NCBI RefSeq assembly: GCF_000011345.1
Contig: NC_004113.1
Coordinates: 2,523,501 to 2,587,500, forward strand
DNA: 64,000 nucleotides
From: Thermosynechococcus vestitus BP-1
GTDB lineage: Bacteria; Cyanobacteriota; Cyanobacteriia; Thermosynechococcales; Thermosynechococcaceae
Direction of reading: 5' to 3'
Position numbers and translations under genes: made by a program. The stretch's first letter is position 1. Each line of letters starts with the position of its first letter. A model generated the notes under the pieces. The model did not search any database and was not told the DNA's origin. It was given only the letters and a program-made list of their open reading frames with translations. Of this stretch, positions 42,305-52,325 are shown one piece after another.

Positions 42305-44968
42305 TCAGGAGGCGCTGACGGTGTCGCGATCGCCTGTCCCTGCAGGGCTCACTGCCCTAAAGGTCAACTCACTACCCACCAAATCTACCAAAATCGTATC
42401 GCCGGGGGTAAAGACCTCCTCAAGAAGCTTCACGGCGAGGGGGTTCTCCAATTCCCGTTGAATCGCGCGCTTTAGAGGACGTGCCCCATAGACTGGATCA
42501 AAGCCCACCGCCACTAAATGATCTAGCGCTGCTGGGGTAAGGCGCAGGTGAATTTTTTGATCTGCAAGGAGTTTTTCCACGCGTCGCAGTTGAATTTGAG
42601 CAATCTGAGCCAGTTCAGTCCGCCCTAGCCCGTGGAAGAGAATCACGTCATCAATGCGGTTGAGAAATTCGGGGCGAAAATACTTTTGGGCACTTTGGAG
42701 CACCCGTTGGCGCATTTCCTCATAGCGGCTGTCATCCGCCGCCAAATCTAAGATATGCTCACTGCCCAGGTTACTGGTCATAATGATCACGGTGTTGCGG
42801 AAGTCCACCGTCCGCCCTTGGGAATCGGTAATGCGGCCATCATCCAGCACCTGCAAGAGCACATTAAAGACTTCGGGATGGGCTTTTTCGACCTCATCAA
42901 ACAGAACCACGGCATAGGGACGACGGCGGATGGCTTCGGTGAGTTGACCGCCACTGTCAAAGCCAACATATCCCGGCGGTGCGCCAATCATGCGGGAGAC
43001 GGCATGTTTTTCCATGTACTCCGACATATCAATGCGCACCAAGGCATTTTCATCATCAAAGAGGGCTTCGGCAAGGGCACGGGCCAGTTCGGTTTTGCCC
43101 ACGCCTGTGGGTCCCATAAAGAGGAATGAACCAATGGGACGGGCAGGGTCTTTCATGCCAGCTCGCGCGCGGCGGATGGCAGCAGCGACGGCAGCCACGG
43201 CATCGCTTTGACCAATCACCCGCTGATGGAGGACTTGTTCCAACTGCAGGAGTTTTTGGCGTTCTGAGGCCATGAGTTTTTGCAGGGGAATTCCTGTCCA
43301 CTTGGCAACAATTTCGGCAATGTCAGCTTCGGTGACTTGATCGCGCAAAAAGGTGCCCCCTGCGGCCTGAAGTTCTAAAAGTTGTGCTTCAGTGGCCTCC
43401 AGTTCCCGTTGGAGGGTTTCTAAACGACCATATTTGAGTTGCGCGGCTTTGTTGAGGTTGTAGTCCCGCTCTGCTTGCTCAATTTGCAACTTCACTTGGT
43501 CTTCTTCTTCCTTGAGGCTGTTGATGCGCTCCAGGAGTTCTTTTTCTGCTTGCCAGCGGGCCTGCATGGCCTGTTGTCGCGGTTGCAGTTGGGCGATTTC
43601 CGCTTCGATGCGCTGCAGGCGATCGCGAGTGGCCTGTAGTGGCGCCTGGCTGAGGGGCAGGCTCTCCTCCTGTTTGAGGGACAGTCTTTCCATTTCCAGT
43701 TGCCGCAGGCGCCGCTCAAGGGCCTCCAGTTCAGCGGGCTTGGTGGTAATTTCCATTTTGAGCTTGGCGGCTGCCTCATCGACGAGGTCAATGGCCTTAT
43801 CGGGGAGGTAGCGATCGCTAATATAGCGATCTGAAAGCATTGCTGCGGCCACCAATGCCGAATCGGTAATTTTAACGTTGTGGTGAATTTCGTAGCGATC
43901 CTTGAGGCCGCGCAGAATTGAAATCGTATCCTCCACACTGGGCTGGCCAATATACACCTGCTGAAAGCGGCGTTCTAAGGCAGCATCTTTCTCAATATAT
44001 TTGCGATATTCATCTAGGGTGGTGGCGCCAATGCAGCGCAGCTCTCCCCGCGCCAACATCGGTTTGAGGAGGTTGCTGGCATCCATCGACGAGTTTTGAT
44101 TCGCACCGGCGCCAACAACCGTGTGCAGTTCATCAATAAAGAGAACAATTTGACCTTCGGAATGGGTGACTTCGTGGAGAACAGCCTTGAGGCGATCTTC
44201 AAAGTCACCGCGAAACTTGGCCCCCGCCACCAAACTCCCCAGGTCCAGGGAAATCAACCGCCGATTTTTTAGGGATTCTGGTACATCGCCGTTGATAATC
44301 CGTTGAGCCAGACCTTCAGCAATGGCGGTTTTACCAACGCCCGGTTCACCAATGAGAACTGGATTATTTTTTGTGCGGCGGGAGAGAACTTGAATAACGC
44401 GGCGAATTTCTTCATCACGGCCAATGACCGGATCCAGTTTGCCTTGGCGGGCCGCTTCGGTGAGATCACGACCGTACTTTTCAAGGGCAGCGTATTTATT
44501 TTCGGGGTTTTGATCTAAAACCTTTTGGGCACCGCGAATGGCTTTGACGGTGGCAGCCAACTGTTGGCGATCGCAATTTAGGGCACGGAAAAGACGTTGA
44601 CCAATGCGGCGATCGCCCACAAAAGCCAGTAAAAGATGCTCAATGGAAATGAATTGATCTTCTTCCTCTTGGCGGAGGCGATTGGCCTCATCAAGGAGCG
44701 CATCCAAACTACGACCACAGTAGAGTTCGCTGCCTGCGGGAACGCGGGGCTGTTGCCTAGCAAAATCCATCAGTCGCTTGAGCACCCATTCGGTGTCAAT
44801 ATCCGACCGCTCAAGAATCACTTGACCAAGTCCCTCTTCCCGCAGTAAGGCAATCATGACGTGCTCTGTTTCCAGATATTGGCTGCGGTATTCCCGGGCC
44901 ACATCTTGGGACTTAACAATCGCTTCCCACGCTTTATCAGTAAACTTTGTTGGATCCGTTGGTTGCAT
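42305..44968 (-). CDS. clpB: ATP-dependent disaggregase ClpB
   Basis: ClpB resolves protein aggregates together with DnaK and is a key heat-tolerance factor. The 887-residue protein has the N-domain (1-145), NBD1 with Walker [10 protein letters not shown] near residue 210, a coiled-coil M-domain (about 400-545, including [19 protein letters not shown]) and NBD2 with GPTGVGKTE near residue 620. The arginine finger region ([10 protein letters not shown]) and C-terminal domain follow. ATG at 44968 is chosen over one six codons upstream. Whether it is ClpB1 or ClpB2 cannot be decided here. Confidence 0.95.
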   Translation of the reverse strand: MQPTDPTKFTDKAWEAIVKSQDVAREYRSQYLETEHVMIALLREEGLGQVILERSDIDTEWVLKRLMDFARQQPRVPAGSELYCGRSLDALLDEANRLRQEEEDQFISIEHLLLAFVGDRRIGQRLFRALNCDRQQLAATVKAIRGAQKVLDQNPENKYAALEKYGRDLTEAARQGKLDPVIGRDEEIRRVIQVLSRRTKNNPVLIGEPGVGKTAIAEGLAQRIINGDVPESLKNRRLISLDLGSLVAGAKFRGDFEDRLKAVLHEVTHSEGQIVLFIDELHTVVGAGANQNSSMDASNLLKPMLARGELRCIGATTLDEYRKYIEKDAALERRFQQVYIGQPSVEDTISILRGLKDRYEIHHNVKITDSALVAAAMLSDRYISDRYLPDKAIDLVDEAAAKLKMEITTKPAELEALERRLRQLEMERLSLKQEESLPLSQAPLQATRDRLQRIEAEIAQLQPRQQAMQARWQAEKELLERINSLKEEEDQVKLQIEQAERDYNLNKAAQLKYGRLETLQRELEATEAQLLELQAAGGTFLRDQVTEADIAEIVAKWTGIPLQKLMASERQKLLQLEQVLHQRVIGQSDAVAAVAAAIRRARAGMKDPARPIGSFLFMGPTGVGKTELARALAEALFDDENALVRIDMSEYMEKHAVSRMIGAPPGYVGFDSGGQLTEAIRRRPYAVVLFDEVEKAHPEVFNVLLQVLDDGRITDSQGRTVDFRNTVIIMTSNLGSEHILDLAADDSRYEEMRQRVLQSAQKYFRPEFLNRIDDVILFHGLGRTELAQIAQIQLRRVEKLLADQKIHLRLTPAALDHLVAVGFDPVYGARPLKRAIQRELENPLAVKLLEEVFTPGDTILVDLVGSELTFRAVSPAGTGDRDTVSAS

Positions 44969-45062
44969 AGTGATAATTGAGGGCAAAACCCCACCGACTG
45001 TGACTGCATTATGCCATCATCTTCAGTGTAATCAACAGGCCACCCCATACCCACAGGATGAC

Positions 45063-45824
45063 TTACAGAGGTGGCAAATGGAGAAACTCCCGCAGGAGAT
45101 TAGCCAATTTTTTCTTGCTGCCATAGCCACTGCTGTAGTACCGTCGCAGGGGGACTGTGTCGCCAGAGGTCAGGTGCACCAGGACGCGATAGAGGCGATC
45201 GCCCTCAGAATCCTGATAGCTTTCAATGGCAATGTCCCTAATGTCCCGCAAGGACAATTCCTGATGAGTTCGGCGGAAAAAACTTGCATCGAGAATCGTC
45301 AAGGTGCCACTGCCCCGATCTAAATCCAACGTTAAAACAGGGATGAAGAAAATTAGACTCATCCCTACAAGAAAGAACACCCCTGCCATGAGCCCTACTG
45401 GCCAGCGATCGTCCACACGAGCTGAAAGTTGCGTTTGATTGGGATTCCCTAAGAATTGATTCATTTGCTGTACCATGGCGGCGCGATCGCCCGGCGGTGA
45501 GGCAGCACTACCGAATACGATGGAGTTGCCCGACACTTCAAGAACAACGCGATACATGCGATCGCCCTCACTGTCAATGTCCTCCTCCAACTTTGCCTGT
45601 TGTAGGAGGGAAAGAGGAATGTTCACCCGCTCTTGGATAATAAAAGAACTTGTCGTGGCAATACACTCATAGGGCAAGGTTTGGCGTTGGCAGTGAATTT
45701 TGGCAACTGAAAGGAAGCCCAGGAGCGGCATAGGGCCAAGACCCATAATCCCGCCCACCAACCAAATCAGCAAGGGCCCCTCCCGCACGCGCAGGCGATA
45801 GTCCGGTTCCTCTAGTACTTCCAT
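45063..45824 (-). CDS. Membrane protein with two duplicated TM-plus-domain units
   Basis: The 253-residue protein is TM (about 17-40), domain (about 45-127), TM (about 142-164), domain (about 168-252). The two soluble parts are repeats of each other: DSEGDRMYRVVLEV at 84-97 and DSEGDRLYRVLVHL at 205-218, with a preceding strand-helix and a following QQMNQFLGNP / NLLREFLHLP helix in both. No family is recognised; the fold may be PH-like. It starts two bases after the SRPBCC gene. Confidence 0.78.
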   Translation of the reverse strand: MEVLEEPDYRLRVREGPLLIWLVGGIMGLGPMPLLGFLSVAKIHCQRQTLPYECIATTSSFIIQERVNIPLSLLQQAKLEEDIDSEGDRMYRVVLEVSGNSIVFGSAASPPGDRAAMVQQMNQFLGNPNQTQLSARVDDRWPVGLMAGVFFLVGMSLIFFIPVLTLDLDRGSGTLTILDASFFRRTHQELSLRDIRDIAIESYQDSEGDRLYRVLVHLTSGDTVPLRRYYSSGYGSKKKLANLLREFLHLPPL

Positions 45825-45826
45825 TG

Positions 45827-46354
45827 CTAATTCTCCTGAGAATGCAAAAACAATCCCACACTGGTTGCTAACTGCTGAAAATTGGGTTCAATTCGTTGTC
45901 CTAAGTACTCTTCAACGACCCGAGCAATCATACTTGCTAAAAAGAAGGGGACACCGCTAATGCGTTTTGGATCAATCCTGAGATAGCCACGGCTCCTGAT
46001 AATGGTTGAGTCACCAGTGGCAATAAATTGATTTTCCCCCTGACAGTCAACGGCCTCCGTAAAGGCATGGGGGACAATGCGCCAGTGGGTGAGATAGTGG
46101 CGATCGTCCCAATGGGTATAGTCCGTCCACGAGAGCATTGCGTCACTCAAGAATGCCCGTGCTGCCGCTGGAATTTCACCGCCACCATGCCAAACCAAGA
46201 CCATTTCTAGGGCTTGGGGCTGTTCGTTGCGCGCCTGCACTTCAATTGCCCGCACATTGGGCATCCAGCTCACCAGTTCTGGCAGGCGATCGCGATAGGT
46301 GCGATAGACAGCGTCGCGGCGAAAGGGTAGCTCTACTTGGGAAGAAATTTCCAT
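45827..46354 (-). CDS. SRPBCC (START/coenzyme Q-binding-like) protein
   Basis: The 175-residue protein matches the SRPBCC helix-grip fold: VELPFRRDAVYRTYRDRLPE, LVSWMPNVRAIEVQ, ALEMVLVWHGGGEIP and a long C-terminal helix (ASMIARVVEEYLG). The fold binds lipids or other hydrophobic ligands; cyanobacterial members have no fixed substrate. ATG at 46354 is chosen. It sits between the channel gene and the duplicated membrane protein, with gaps of 4 and 2 bases, strongly suggesting co-expression. Confidence 0.8.
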   Translation of the reverse strand: MEISSQVELPFRRDAVYRTYRDRLPELVSWMPNVRAIEVQARNEQPQALEMVLVWHGGGEIPAAARAFLSDAMLSWTDYTHWDDRHYLTHWRIVPHAFTEAVDCQGENQFIATGDSTIIRSRGYLRIDPKRISGVPFFLASMIARVVEEYLGQRIEPNFQQLATSVGLFLHSQEN

Positions 46355-46358
46355 GACC

Positions 46359-47777
46359 TTATCCCCACTGTGGACACTGTCGCGCAATCACAACCACGTA
46401 ATCCCCCACCTGCAACTCATAGTTCATCGGTGGATTCATATAGGTGCGGCGACGCCCCTCAATGCGACGTTCCACGGCTATCAGCAGAGCATCGTCTTGC
46501 GCCTTAAGTTGTTGTTGTGCATACCAAAAGGTTTTGCCTGCCAGCGTTGACGGCAAAGGCAGCCGATAAAATTGGTTCCCGATCCGTACCGTCAGTAGTT
46601 CGGCAAAAACATCCATCGCCCCTTGATTGCGCACCGCATTGCCAATGAGGTGACCCGCCATTTCATCGGCAACAACCACATCCTCCACCCCCGCCGCCTG
46701 AAGTTGGACATTATTATTGCGATCTAAAAGCTGGGCACAGGTGTAAATTGCCGGGTTGAGTTTTTCTATGGTCAGTGCAGCAAGAACAGTTCGGGCATCG
46801 CGGTCTTGATCACTGCGGGGCCGGCTGGTATCCGCCAAGAGAATGGCACGGGAGGCATGGTAAATCTGCACCTTCTCCAAAACGTCAATGCGGGTATAGT
46901 CTCCCGAATAAAAGTAGAGGCGATTTTGATCCACTGTCTGCAATTCATTCAAGGGCAGCTGTTCCAGTTCAGCAATCATGACAATCGGCGCATAGCGGGT
47001 TTGGGGATCGGTTTGTAATTCCTCCAACACAAGGGGGGCACTGCGATTCCAGCCACAAAGGATAATGTGGTTGCGCAACTCATCCAAGTCAAGGTTCTTA
47101 ATGCTCATGACCGACTGCAACCGCTGCACCATGAAGGCAGACACCACCCCTGTAAACACCGCAAACAAGGTCAGCCCCGACAAAACCACAACTAGGGTAA
47201 CGATCCGCCCGGCATGGGTTTGGGGATAGGCACCAATGGGTTCGGCAGACACTAAAGAAAAGAAGCTGTACCACAGGGCATCCCCAAGGGTCTTGATGTC
47301 TGGGTTTGAGGTCCCTTCGATAATATAAAAAGCCAGGCCCCCAAAGAGCATGATCAACACAATGATTAACAGTGCTGAAATTTGGGCACCGTAAAGACCA
47401 GAAGTCTGGGGGGCAATGTAGTGGAGGTTGCGGTTCATCAGAATTGAGGCCCGCGGCAAACGCAGCAAGGGCAGCAAACGAAACAGTGCCCACTGGGGCG
47501 GCATGGGCAGAATCGCCACTAGATCAAGCCAGTAGTGGCGGAAAAATCGTTGCTTTTTGCGGGCGATCGCAAATCGTAGGCATAGCTCAACAACAAAGCA
47601 CAGCCGTAGGGGTAAATCCAACAGCATCACAAAAAAATTAGGGTGGCCGGGCTGTACCCAGAAGAGATCGACCACCACTAAAAGGACCCACATTAGGATC
47701 AACGCCAACAGGCTCATTTCTACCTGGGGTGAGTGCAAAAATAAATCGAGCTGCTGCCTCAGCCGGCTGTGTCCCAT
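46359..47777 (-). CDS. Six-TM-type ion channel with RCK (TrkA-N) domain and unusual filter
   Basis: The 472-residue protein has a voltage-sensor-like N-terminal half (hydrophobic segments at about 21-41, 48-70, 84-93; an arginine-spaced S4-like segment FRLLPLLRLPRAS), a pore module (about 131-216) and a cytosolic RCK/TrkA-N domain (from about 235, NHIILCGWNRSAPLVLEELQ). At the filter position, where potassium channels have TVGYGD, it reads SLVSAEPIGAYPQT (about 174-187). Ion selectivity is therefore uncertain. It is followed by SRPBCC and membrane genes in tight succession. Confidence 0.88.
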   Translation of the reverse strand: MGHSRLRQQLDLFLHSPQVEMSLLALILMWVLLVVVDLFWVQPGHPNFFVMLLDLPLRLCFVVELCLRFAIARKKQRFFRHYWLDLVAILPMPPQWALFRLLPLLRLPRASILMNRNLHYIAPQTSGLYGAQISALLIIVLIMLFGGLAFYIIEGTSNPDIKTLGDALWYSFFSLVSAEPIGAYPQTHAGRIVTLVVVLSGLTLFAVFTGVVSAFMVQRLQSVMSIKNLDLDELRNHIILCGWNRSAPLVLEELQTDPQTRYAPIVMIAELEQLPLNELQTVDQNRLYFYSGDYTRIDVLEKVQIYHASRAILLADTSRPRSDQDRDARTVLAALTIEKLNPAIYTCAQLLDRNNNVQLQAAGVEDVVVADEMAGHLIGNAVRNQGAMDVFAELLTVRIGNQFYRLPLPSTLAGKTFWYAQQQLKAQDDALLIAVERRIEGRRRTYMNPPMNYELQVGDYVVVIARQCPQWG

Positions 47778-47848
47778 CGGTGCCCGTACAGGAGAACATT
47801 CATTTTGAGGTCAGCCTAAATTGGCGCGATCGCTGGCTAATCATCAAC

Positions 47849-48097
47849 CTAAGTGGGAATCAGTTCTCCTGGGCGCAGTTTTGCCCACCGTCCCTGTTCT
47901 TCGACAAAACTCGCACAACCAACCACATCCCACTCCAATTGAATGACTTCCCCTTGGGTGCGGATATTCACATTGATTGTTGGCTCAATCGGGTCAAAGT
48001 CTGGCGTCAGGGTCAAATGGGGCTGCTGATGCTGCGCTTCAACAGCATGATAAGTGATGCAGCGATCCACCAAAGCGCAGTTAACACAAATACACAT
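47849..48097 (-). CDS. ycf34: Ycf34 family protein
   Basis: An 82-residue protein with the Ycf34 signature MCICVNCALVDRCITYHAVE, AQHQQPHL, SINV-like INVNIRTQGEV and WDVVGCASFVEE, ending KLRPGELIPT. The cysteines (C2, C4, C7, C13 and one near residue 60) have been reported in Synechocystis to bind an Fe-S cluster and affect photosynthetic redox state. ATG at 48097 has GGGAG about eight bases upstream. It lies between menB and the channel gene. Confidence 0.93.
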   Translation of the reverse strand: MCICVNCALVDRCITYHAVEAQHQQPHLTLTPDFDPIEPTINVNIRTQGEVIQLEWDVVGCASFVEEQGRWAKLRPGELIPT

Positions 48098-48141
48098 GGC
48101 CAACTCTCCCAATGCCACATGCTCCTACTCTAGCGCATCCC

Positions 48142-48978
48142 CTAGGGTCGCCAAGGAAACTGCTGAAAGTTGGGGGGGCGTTTTTCTAAAAAAGCGGTCT
48201 TGCCCTCAGCACTCTCTTGAGTAAGGTAGTACAGCAGCGTTGCATTCCCCGCTAATTCCTGGAGGCCGGCCTGACCATCACAATCGGCATTAAAAGCGGC
48301 TTTCAAACAGCGAATGGCCAAGGGACTTTTGCTGAGAATTTCCTGGGCCCAGCGAATCCCTTCTGCCTCTAGCGCCTCAACGGGAACAACGGCATTCACC
48401 AAGCCCATGGCCAGCGCCTCCTGAGCGGTATATTGCCGACAGAGAAACCAAATTTCCCGCGCTTTTTTTTGACCCACAATGCGGGCGAGATAACTGGCAC
48501 CAAAGCCGGCATCAAAACTGCCCACCTTTGGCCCCGTTTGACCAAAAATGGCATTCTCAGCAGCAATTGTCAGGTCACAGACAAGGTGGAGCACATGGCC
48601 ACCGCCAATGGCATAGCCGGCCACAAGGGCAATCACGACTTTGGGCAAGGAGCGAATTTGCCGTTGCAGATCCAGCACATTCAGCCGTGCCACCCCCTGC
48701 TCGTCGAGGTAACCTGCCTCACCGCGAATGCTTTGGTCACCACCCGCACAAAACGCATACTTACCATCGGTGTGGGGGCCTGCCCCCGTGAGCAAGACAA
48801 CTCCAATGGTGGGATCGTTGCGGGCATCCTCAAAGGCCTGACTCATTTCAACAATGGTTTGAGGGCGAAAGGCATTGCGCTTGTGGGGGCGATTAATCGT
48901 AATTTTGGCAATGCCTGTCGTTTTGTGGTAAAGGATGTCAGTGTAGTTGTGAACCTGCCGCCAGTGGACGCTGTCCAT
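48142..48978 (-). CDS. menB: 1,4-dihydroxy-2-naphthoyl-CoA synthase (MenB)
   Basis: MenB closes the second ring of the naphthoquinone nucleus; in cyanobacteria this gives phylloquinone, the A1 electron carrier of photosystem I. The 278 residues show the crotonase fold with [45 protein letters not shown] and the C-terminal [14 protein letters not shown]. The length and termini are normal. It is the first gene of a minus-strand run leading into ycf34 and the channel. Confidence 0.95.
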   Translation of the reverse strand: MDSVHWRQVHNYTDILYHKTTGIAKITINRPHKRNAFRPQTIVEMSQAFEDARNDPTIGVVLLTGAGPHTDGKYAFCAGGDQSIRGEAGYLDEQGVARLNVLDLQRQIRSLPKVVIALVAGYAIGGGHVLHLVCDLTIAAENAIFGQTGPKVGSFDAGFGASYLARIVGQKKAREIWFLCRQYTAQEALAMGLVNAVVPVEALEAEGIRWAQEILSKSPLAIRCLKAAFNADCDGQAGLQELAGNATLLYYLTQESAEGKTAFLEKRPPNFQQFPWRP

Positions 48979-49246
48979 ACAGTATCATTGCTGAGGTGAA
49001 TTCCTATTGTACCCTGAGGGTTCCCAGGTTGAGAGGGGGATAGCATGGCCTAACAATTGACCTGTTCCACCTGTGGAAGTCCCCAAGGGCAAGTTCACCA
49101 CAGCAGCGCGCCAGAAAACCCTTGATGGTCTCTTTCCCTGAAGGCTTGATAGGAGTCCTGCAATACAAGGCGCGGAAGGCCACCAATGGGTTCCTCCGTA
49201 ATCCTCAGGTATCATAAAACTCTAGGCACATGGGCATCGCAGTAGA

Positions 49247-51568
49247 ATGGGCAGTGATTTTCTCACAGGACTCAATCCCTCACAGCGGCAGGCGGTGGAG
49301 CACTACTCGGGTCCCCTGTTGGTGGTGGCAGGGGCCGGTTCTGGGAAAACGCGCACGCTCACCTATCGAATTGCCCATTTGATTCGCCATCATCAGGTCG
49401 CACCAGAGCATATCTTGGCGGTGACGTTTACCAATAAGGCCGCCCGCGAGATGAAGGAGCGGATTGAAACCCTTTTTAGCCAAGAGATGGCCCAGCAACT
49501 CTACGGCAGAGACTGGCTGGATCTGTCCCCTGCAGAACAGCGGCGGGTGCGATCGCGCGTCTATCACACCTACACCCAGCCCCTATGGATTGGCACCTTC
49601 CACAGCCTGTGTGCTCGACTCCTGCGCTTAGAAATTGAGGCCTATCAACATCCCCAAGGGTATCGCTGGACGCGGCATTTCACAATTTTTGATGAGTCGG
49701 ACGTCCAAAGCCTAATTAAGCAAATTGTTACCGGTGAACTCAATCTCGATGAGCGCAGGTATGATCCGCGTGCTATCCGCTACAAAATTAGCCATGCCAA
49801 AAACCGCGGACTCAGCCCAGATCAATTGGCGCAGGAACAGCGATCGCCTGCTGGCCGTGTAGCAGCAGAGGTTTATCGTTGCTATGAAGCCGCTCTTGCC
49901 AAGAATAATGCCCTGGATTTTGATGATTTAATTTTGCGAACCGTGCATCTGCTGCAACAGCGCCCTGAGCGTCTTGACTATTGGCATCAGCAGTTCCAGC
50001 ATATCCTGGTGGATGAGTACCAAGATACCAACCGCACCCAATACGATTTCATTCGGCTGTTGGCCACCAATGGCACTCCCCCCCAAGAGTTTCGGAATTG
50101 GGGCAATCGCTCAATTTTTGTCGTGGGTGATGTGGATCAATCCATCTATTCATTTCGCTGCGCTGATTTCACAATCCTGATGAATTTCCAGCAGGATTTT
50201 GGCGATCGCCTACCCGATCAGCAGACCCGCACCATGATCAAGTTGGAAGAAAACTATCGCTCCGTCGCCAACATTTTGCAGGCCGCCAATTATCTCATTG
50301 AGCACAACAGTGAACGCATTGATAAAGTGCTACGTCCCACCAAGGCTCCTGGTCCCCCCATTCACTGTGAGTGTTGCGACACCGAAACCGATGAAGCCTA
50401 TTTCATTACCCAACAGATTAAGGCCTTGGGCAGTCAATCCCTCGAGCCCCAGTGGGGACGGTTTGCGATTCTCTACCGTACCAATGCCCAATCTCGCCCC
50501 TTTGAGGAGGCTTTAGTTCGCGCAAATATCCCCTACACCGTGGTCGGTGGCCTCAAGTTCTATGAGCGCAAGGAAGTCAAGGATATTCTCGCCTACCTGC
50601 GCCTGCTGCAAAACCCTCAAGACACCGTGAGTCTGCGGAGAATTATTAATATTCCACGACGCGGCATTGGTAAAACCAGTTTGGATCGCCTCAGTGACGC
50701 TGCCCAAACCCTTGGCATTTCCCTGTGGGACTTAATTGCTGATACTGAATCTATGACACCGTTGGCGGGGCGAGCCAGCCGGGCAGTGCAGCAGTTTGTG
50801 ACCCTCATAACTCGCCTGCGATCGCTAGTGGACGATATTGAACTCCCTGAACTGGTGAAAACCGTGATTGAAGAGACAGGCTACCGCCGCGAACTGGAAA
50901 ACGAAGGCACCGACGAAAGCTTAGAGCGACTGCAAAACCTGATGGAACTGGTCAACGCTGCCCAGCAATTTAGCGAAGACAATGAGGGGGCCAGCCTCAG
51001 CGATTTTCTCAACAGTTCTGCCCTTGCCTCAGATTTGGATACCTTGCAAGAGGGAGAGGGGGTTGTCTCCCTAATGACCTTACATGCTGCCAAGGGACTG
51101 GAATTTCCCGTTGTCTTTTTAGTGGGGATGGAGCAAGGACTGTTTCCCAACTTCCGCAGTCTCAACGACCCCATGGCCCTAGAAGAGGAACGCCGCCTCT
51201 GCTATGTGGGCATTACCCGTGCCCAGGAGCGCCTCTTTCTCACCTTTGCCCAAAGCCGTCGTCTCTACGGTGGCAGGGAAGACACAATGCCATCGCAATT
51301 TCTGACGGAGCTACCCCCAGAACTGCTCACGGGGAATGTTCAACGACGCCCCCCAAGGACCGCTGTCACGACGGTATCCCCGTCGCGGTTGAGCAAGGCT
51401 GCGGCCTCTCCTTGGCGGGTGGGCGATCGCATTCTCCATCCCGTCTATGGCGAAGGGGAAATTACCCATGTCTTTGATACTGGTCCGAAACTCTCCTTGG
51501 CTATTCGTTTCCCACGTCGCGGGCAAAAGGTCGTTGATCCCCGGCTGACACCCCTTGAGCGGTTGTAA
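49247..51568 (+). CDS. pcrA: UvrD/PcrA-type DNA helicase
   Basis: A 773-residue superfamily 1A 3'-5' helicase for repair and replication restart. Motifs in order: LNPSQRQAVEHY, Walker A GAGSGKTRT, VDEYQDTN, GDVDQSIYSFR, LEENYRSV, MTLHAAKGLEF and YVGITRAQERLFL. The C-terminal 50 residues (VGDRILHPVYGEGEITHVFD) form a Tudor-like extension found in PcrA. The length is typical. It stands alone on the plus strand. Confidence 0.95.
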   Translation: MGSDFLTGLNPSQRQAVEHYSGPLLVVAGAGSGKTRTLTYRIAHLIRHHQVAPEHILAVTFTNKAAREMKERIETLFSQEMAQQLYGRDWLDLSPAEQRRVRSRVYHTYTQPLWIGTFHSLCARLLRLEIEAYQHPQGYRWTRHFTIFDESDVQSLIKQIVTGELNLDERRYDPRAIRYKISHAKNRGLSPDQLAQEQRSPAGRVAAEVYRCYEAALAKNNALDFDDLILRTVHLLQQRPERLDYWHQQFQHILVDEYQDTNRTQYDFIRLLATNGTPPQEFRNWGNRSIFVVGDVDQSIYSFRCADFTILMNFQQDFGDRLPDQQTRTMIKLEENYRSVANILQAANYLIEHNSERIDKVLRPTKAPGPPIHCECCDTETDEAYFITQQIKALGSQSLEPQWGRFAILYRTNAQSRPFEEALVRANIPYTVVGGLKFYERKEVKDILAYLRLLQNPQDTVSLRRIINIPRRGIGKTSLDRLSDAAQTLGISLWDLIADTESMTPLAGRASRAVQQFVTLITRLRSLVDDIELPELVKTVIEETGYRRELENEGTDESLERLQNLMELVNAAQQFSEDNEGASLSDFLNSSALASDLDTLQEGEGVVSLMTLHAAKGLEFPVVFLVGMEQGLFPNFRSLNDPMALEEERRLCYVGITRAQERLFLTFAQSRRLYGGREDTMPSQFLTELPPELLTGNVQRRPPRTAVTTVSPSRLSKAAASPWRVGDRILHPVYGEGEITHVFDTGPKLSLAIRFPRRGQKVVDPRLTPLERL

Positions 51569-51696
51569 ATCGAGCACCCCTTTGGGGATCTTCAGGCTGA
51601 TTGCATGAAGTCCTGTTGCAGAATCCGCTTGTTTGGCTAGAATTCAGACTTTTGGAGCGTCATGATCAGCATGAACGGACAGGAGCTGCCAACCGC

Positions 51697-52122
51697 ATGA
51701 TGATTACAGCAACACTGCTTGCCCTCAGCGCTGGGGTGCACAGCCCCGCTATCCAACTGCCCGCAATCGTTGCTCAGCGGGCACAGCCTACAGGAATCAC
51801 CTTCTACGCCGATAGAGGGGAGGGGCTATTTCGCATCCATGGCCGTCGGAGGCAAAAAGTAACGTTTATGAGTATTGTCATTGATCCGCAAAAGGTGGCG
51901 GATATCAATATGCAACTCGCGGATGGCCACTCTATTGGCTTCTCTGGCAATGTCATTCAGCAGGATGCCTACAATCTGCGGATTCGCCTAACCAGTTCGG
52001 GTATGGCTGATGCCCATGGCACCCTCAATATCCGTTACGGCCCTCAGCAATCCATTCTCAACTTGGCGGGTAAGGGTCAACTGGATGGTCAGCCCTTTGT
52101 GCTTACATTTAGACGCAAGTGA
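51697..52122 (+). CDS. Exported hypothetical protein (141 aa)
   Basis: The protein has an N-terminal signal-like region (MMITATLLALSAGVH, cleavage perhaps near AQRAQ) and a beta-rich remainder (YADRGEGLFRIHGRR, VTFMSIVIDP, GTLNIRYGP, FVLTFRRK). No family is recognised. AGGAG lies 11 bases before the ATG. It is upstream of tRNA-Leu and does not overlap other genes. Confidence 0.7.
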   Translation: MMITATLLALSAGVHSPAIQLPAIVAQRAQPTGITFYADRGEGLFRIHGRRRQKVTFMSIVIDPQKVADINMQLADGHSIGFSGNVIQQDAYNLRIRLTSSGMADAHGTLNIRYGPQQSILNLAGKGQLDGQPFVLTFRRK

Positions 52123-52182
52123 GTTGACAGAACTTCACCACAGCGAGGATAATAAGAGATCGCTCACCAAAAACTATCAAAA

Positions 52183-52266
52183 GCGGAACTGGCGGAATTG
52201 GTAGACGCGCTAGATTCAGGTTCTAGTGTCCGCAAGGACTTCGGGGTTCAAGTCCCCGGTTCCGCA
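52183..52266 (+). tRNA. tRNA-Leu (CAG)
   Basis: The 84-base class II tRNA has an acceptor stem GCGGAAC / GTTCCGC, anticodon loop TTCAGGT (anticodon CAG, reading CUG), a variable arm TGTCCGCAAGGACT as expected for leucine, and T-arm GGTTCAAGTCC. The discriminator is A and CCA is not encoded. Confidence 0.96.
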
Positions 52267-52325
52267 TCCTAGGGAGCCTTCAAAGTACGGTAAGATAGAG
52301 GCATTGGCTTCTGTCCGTTGTCATT

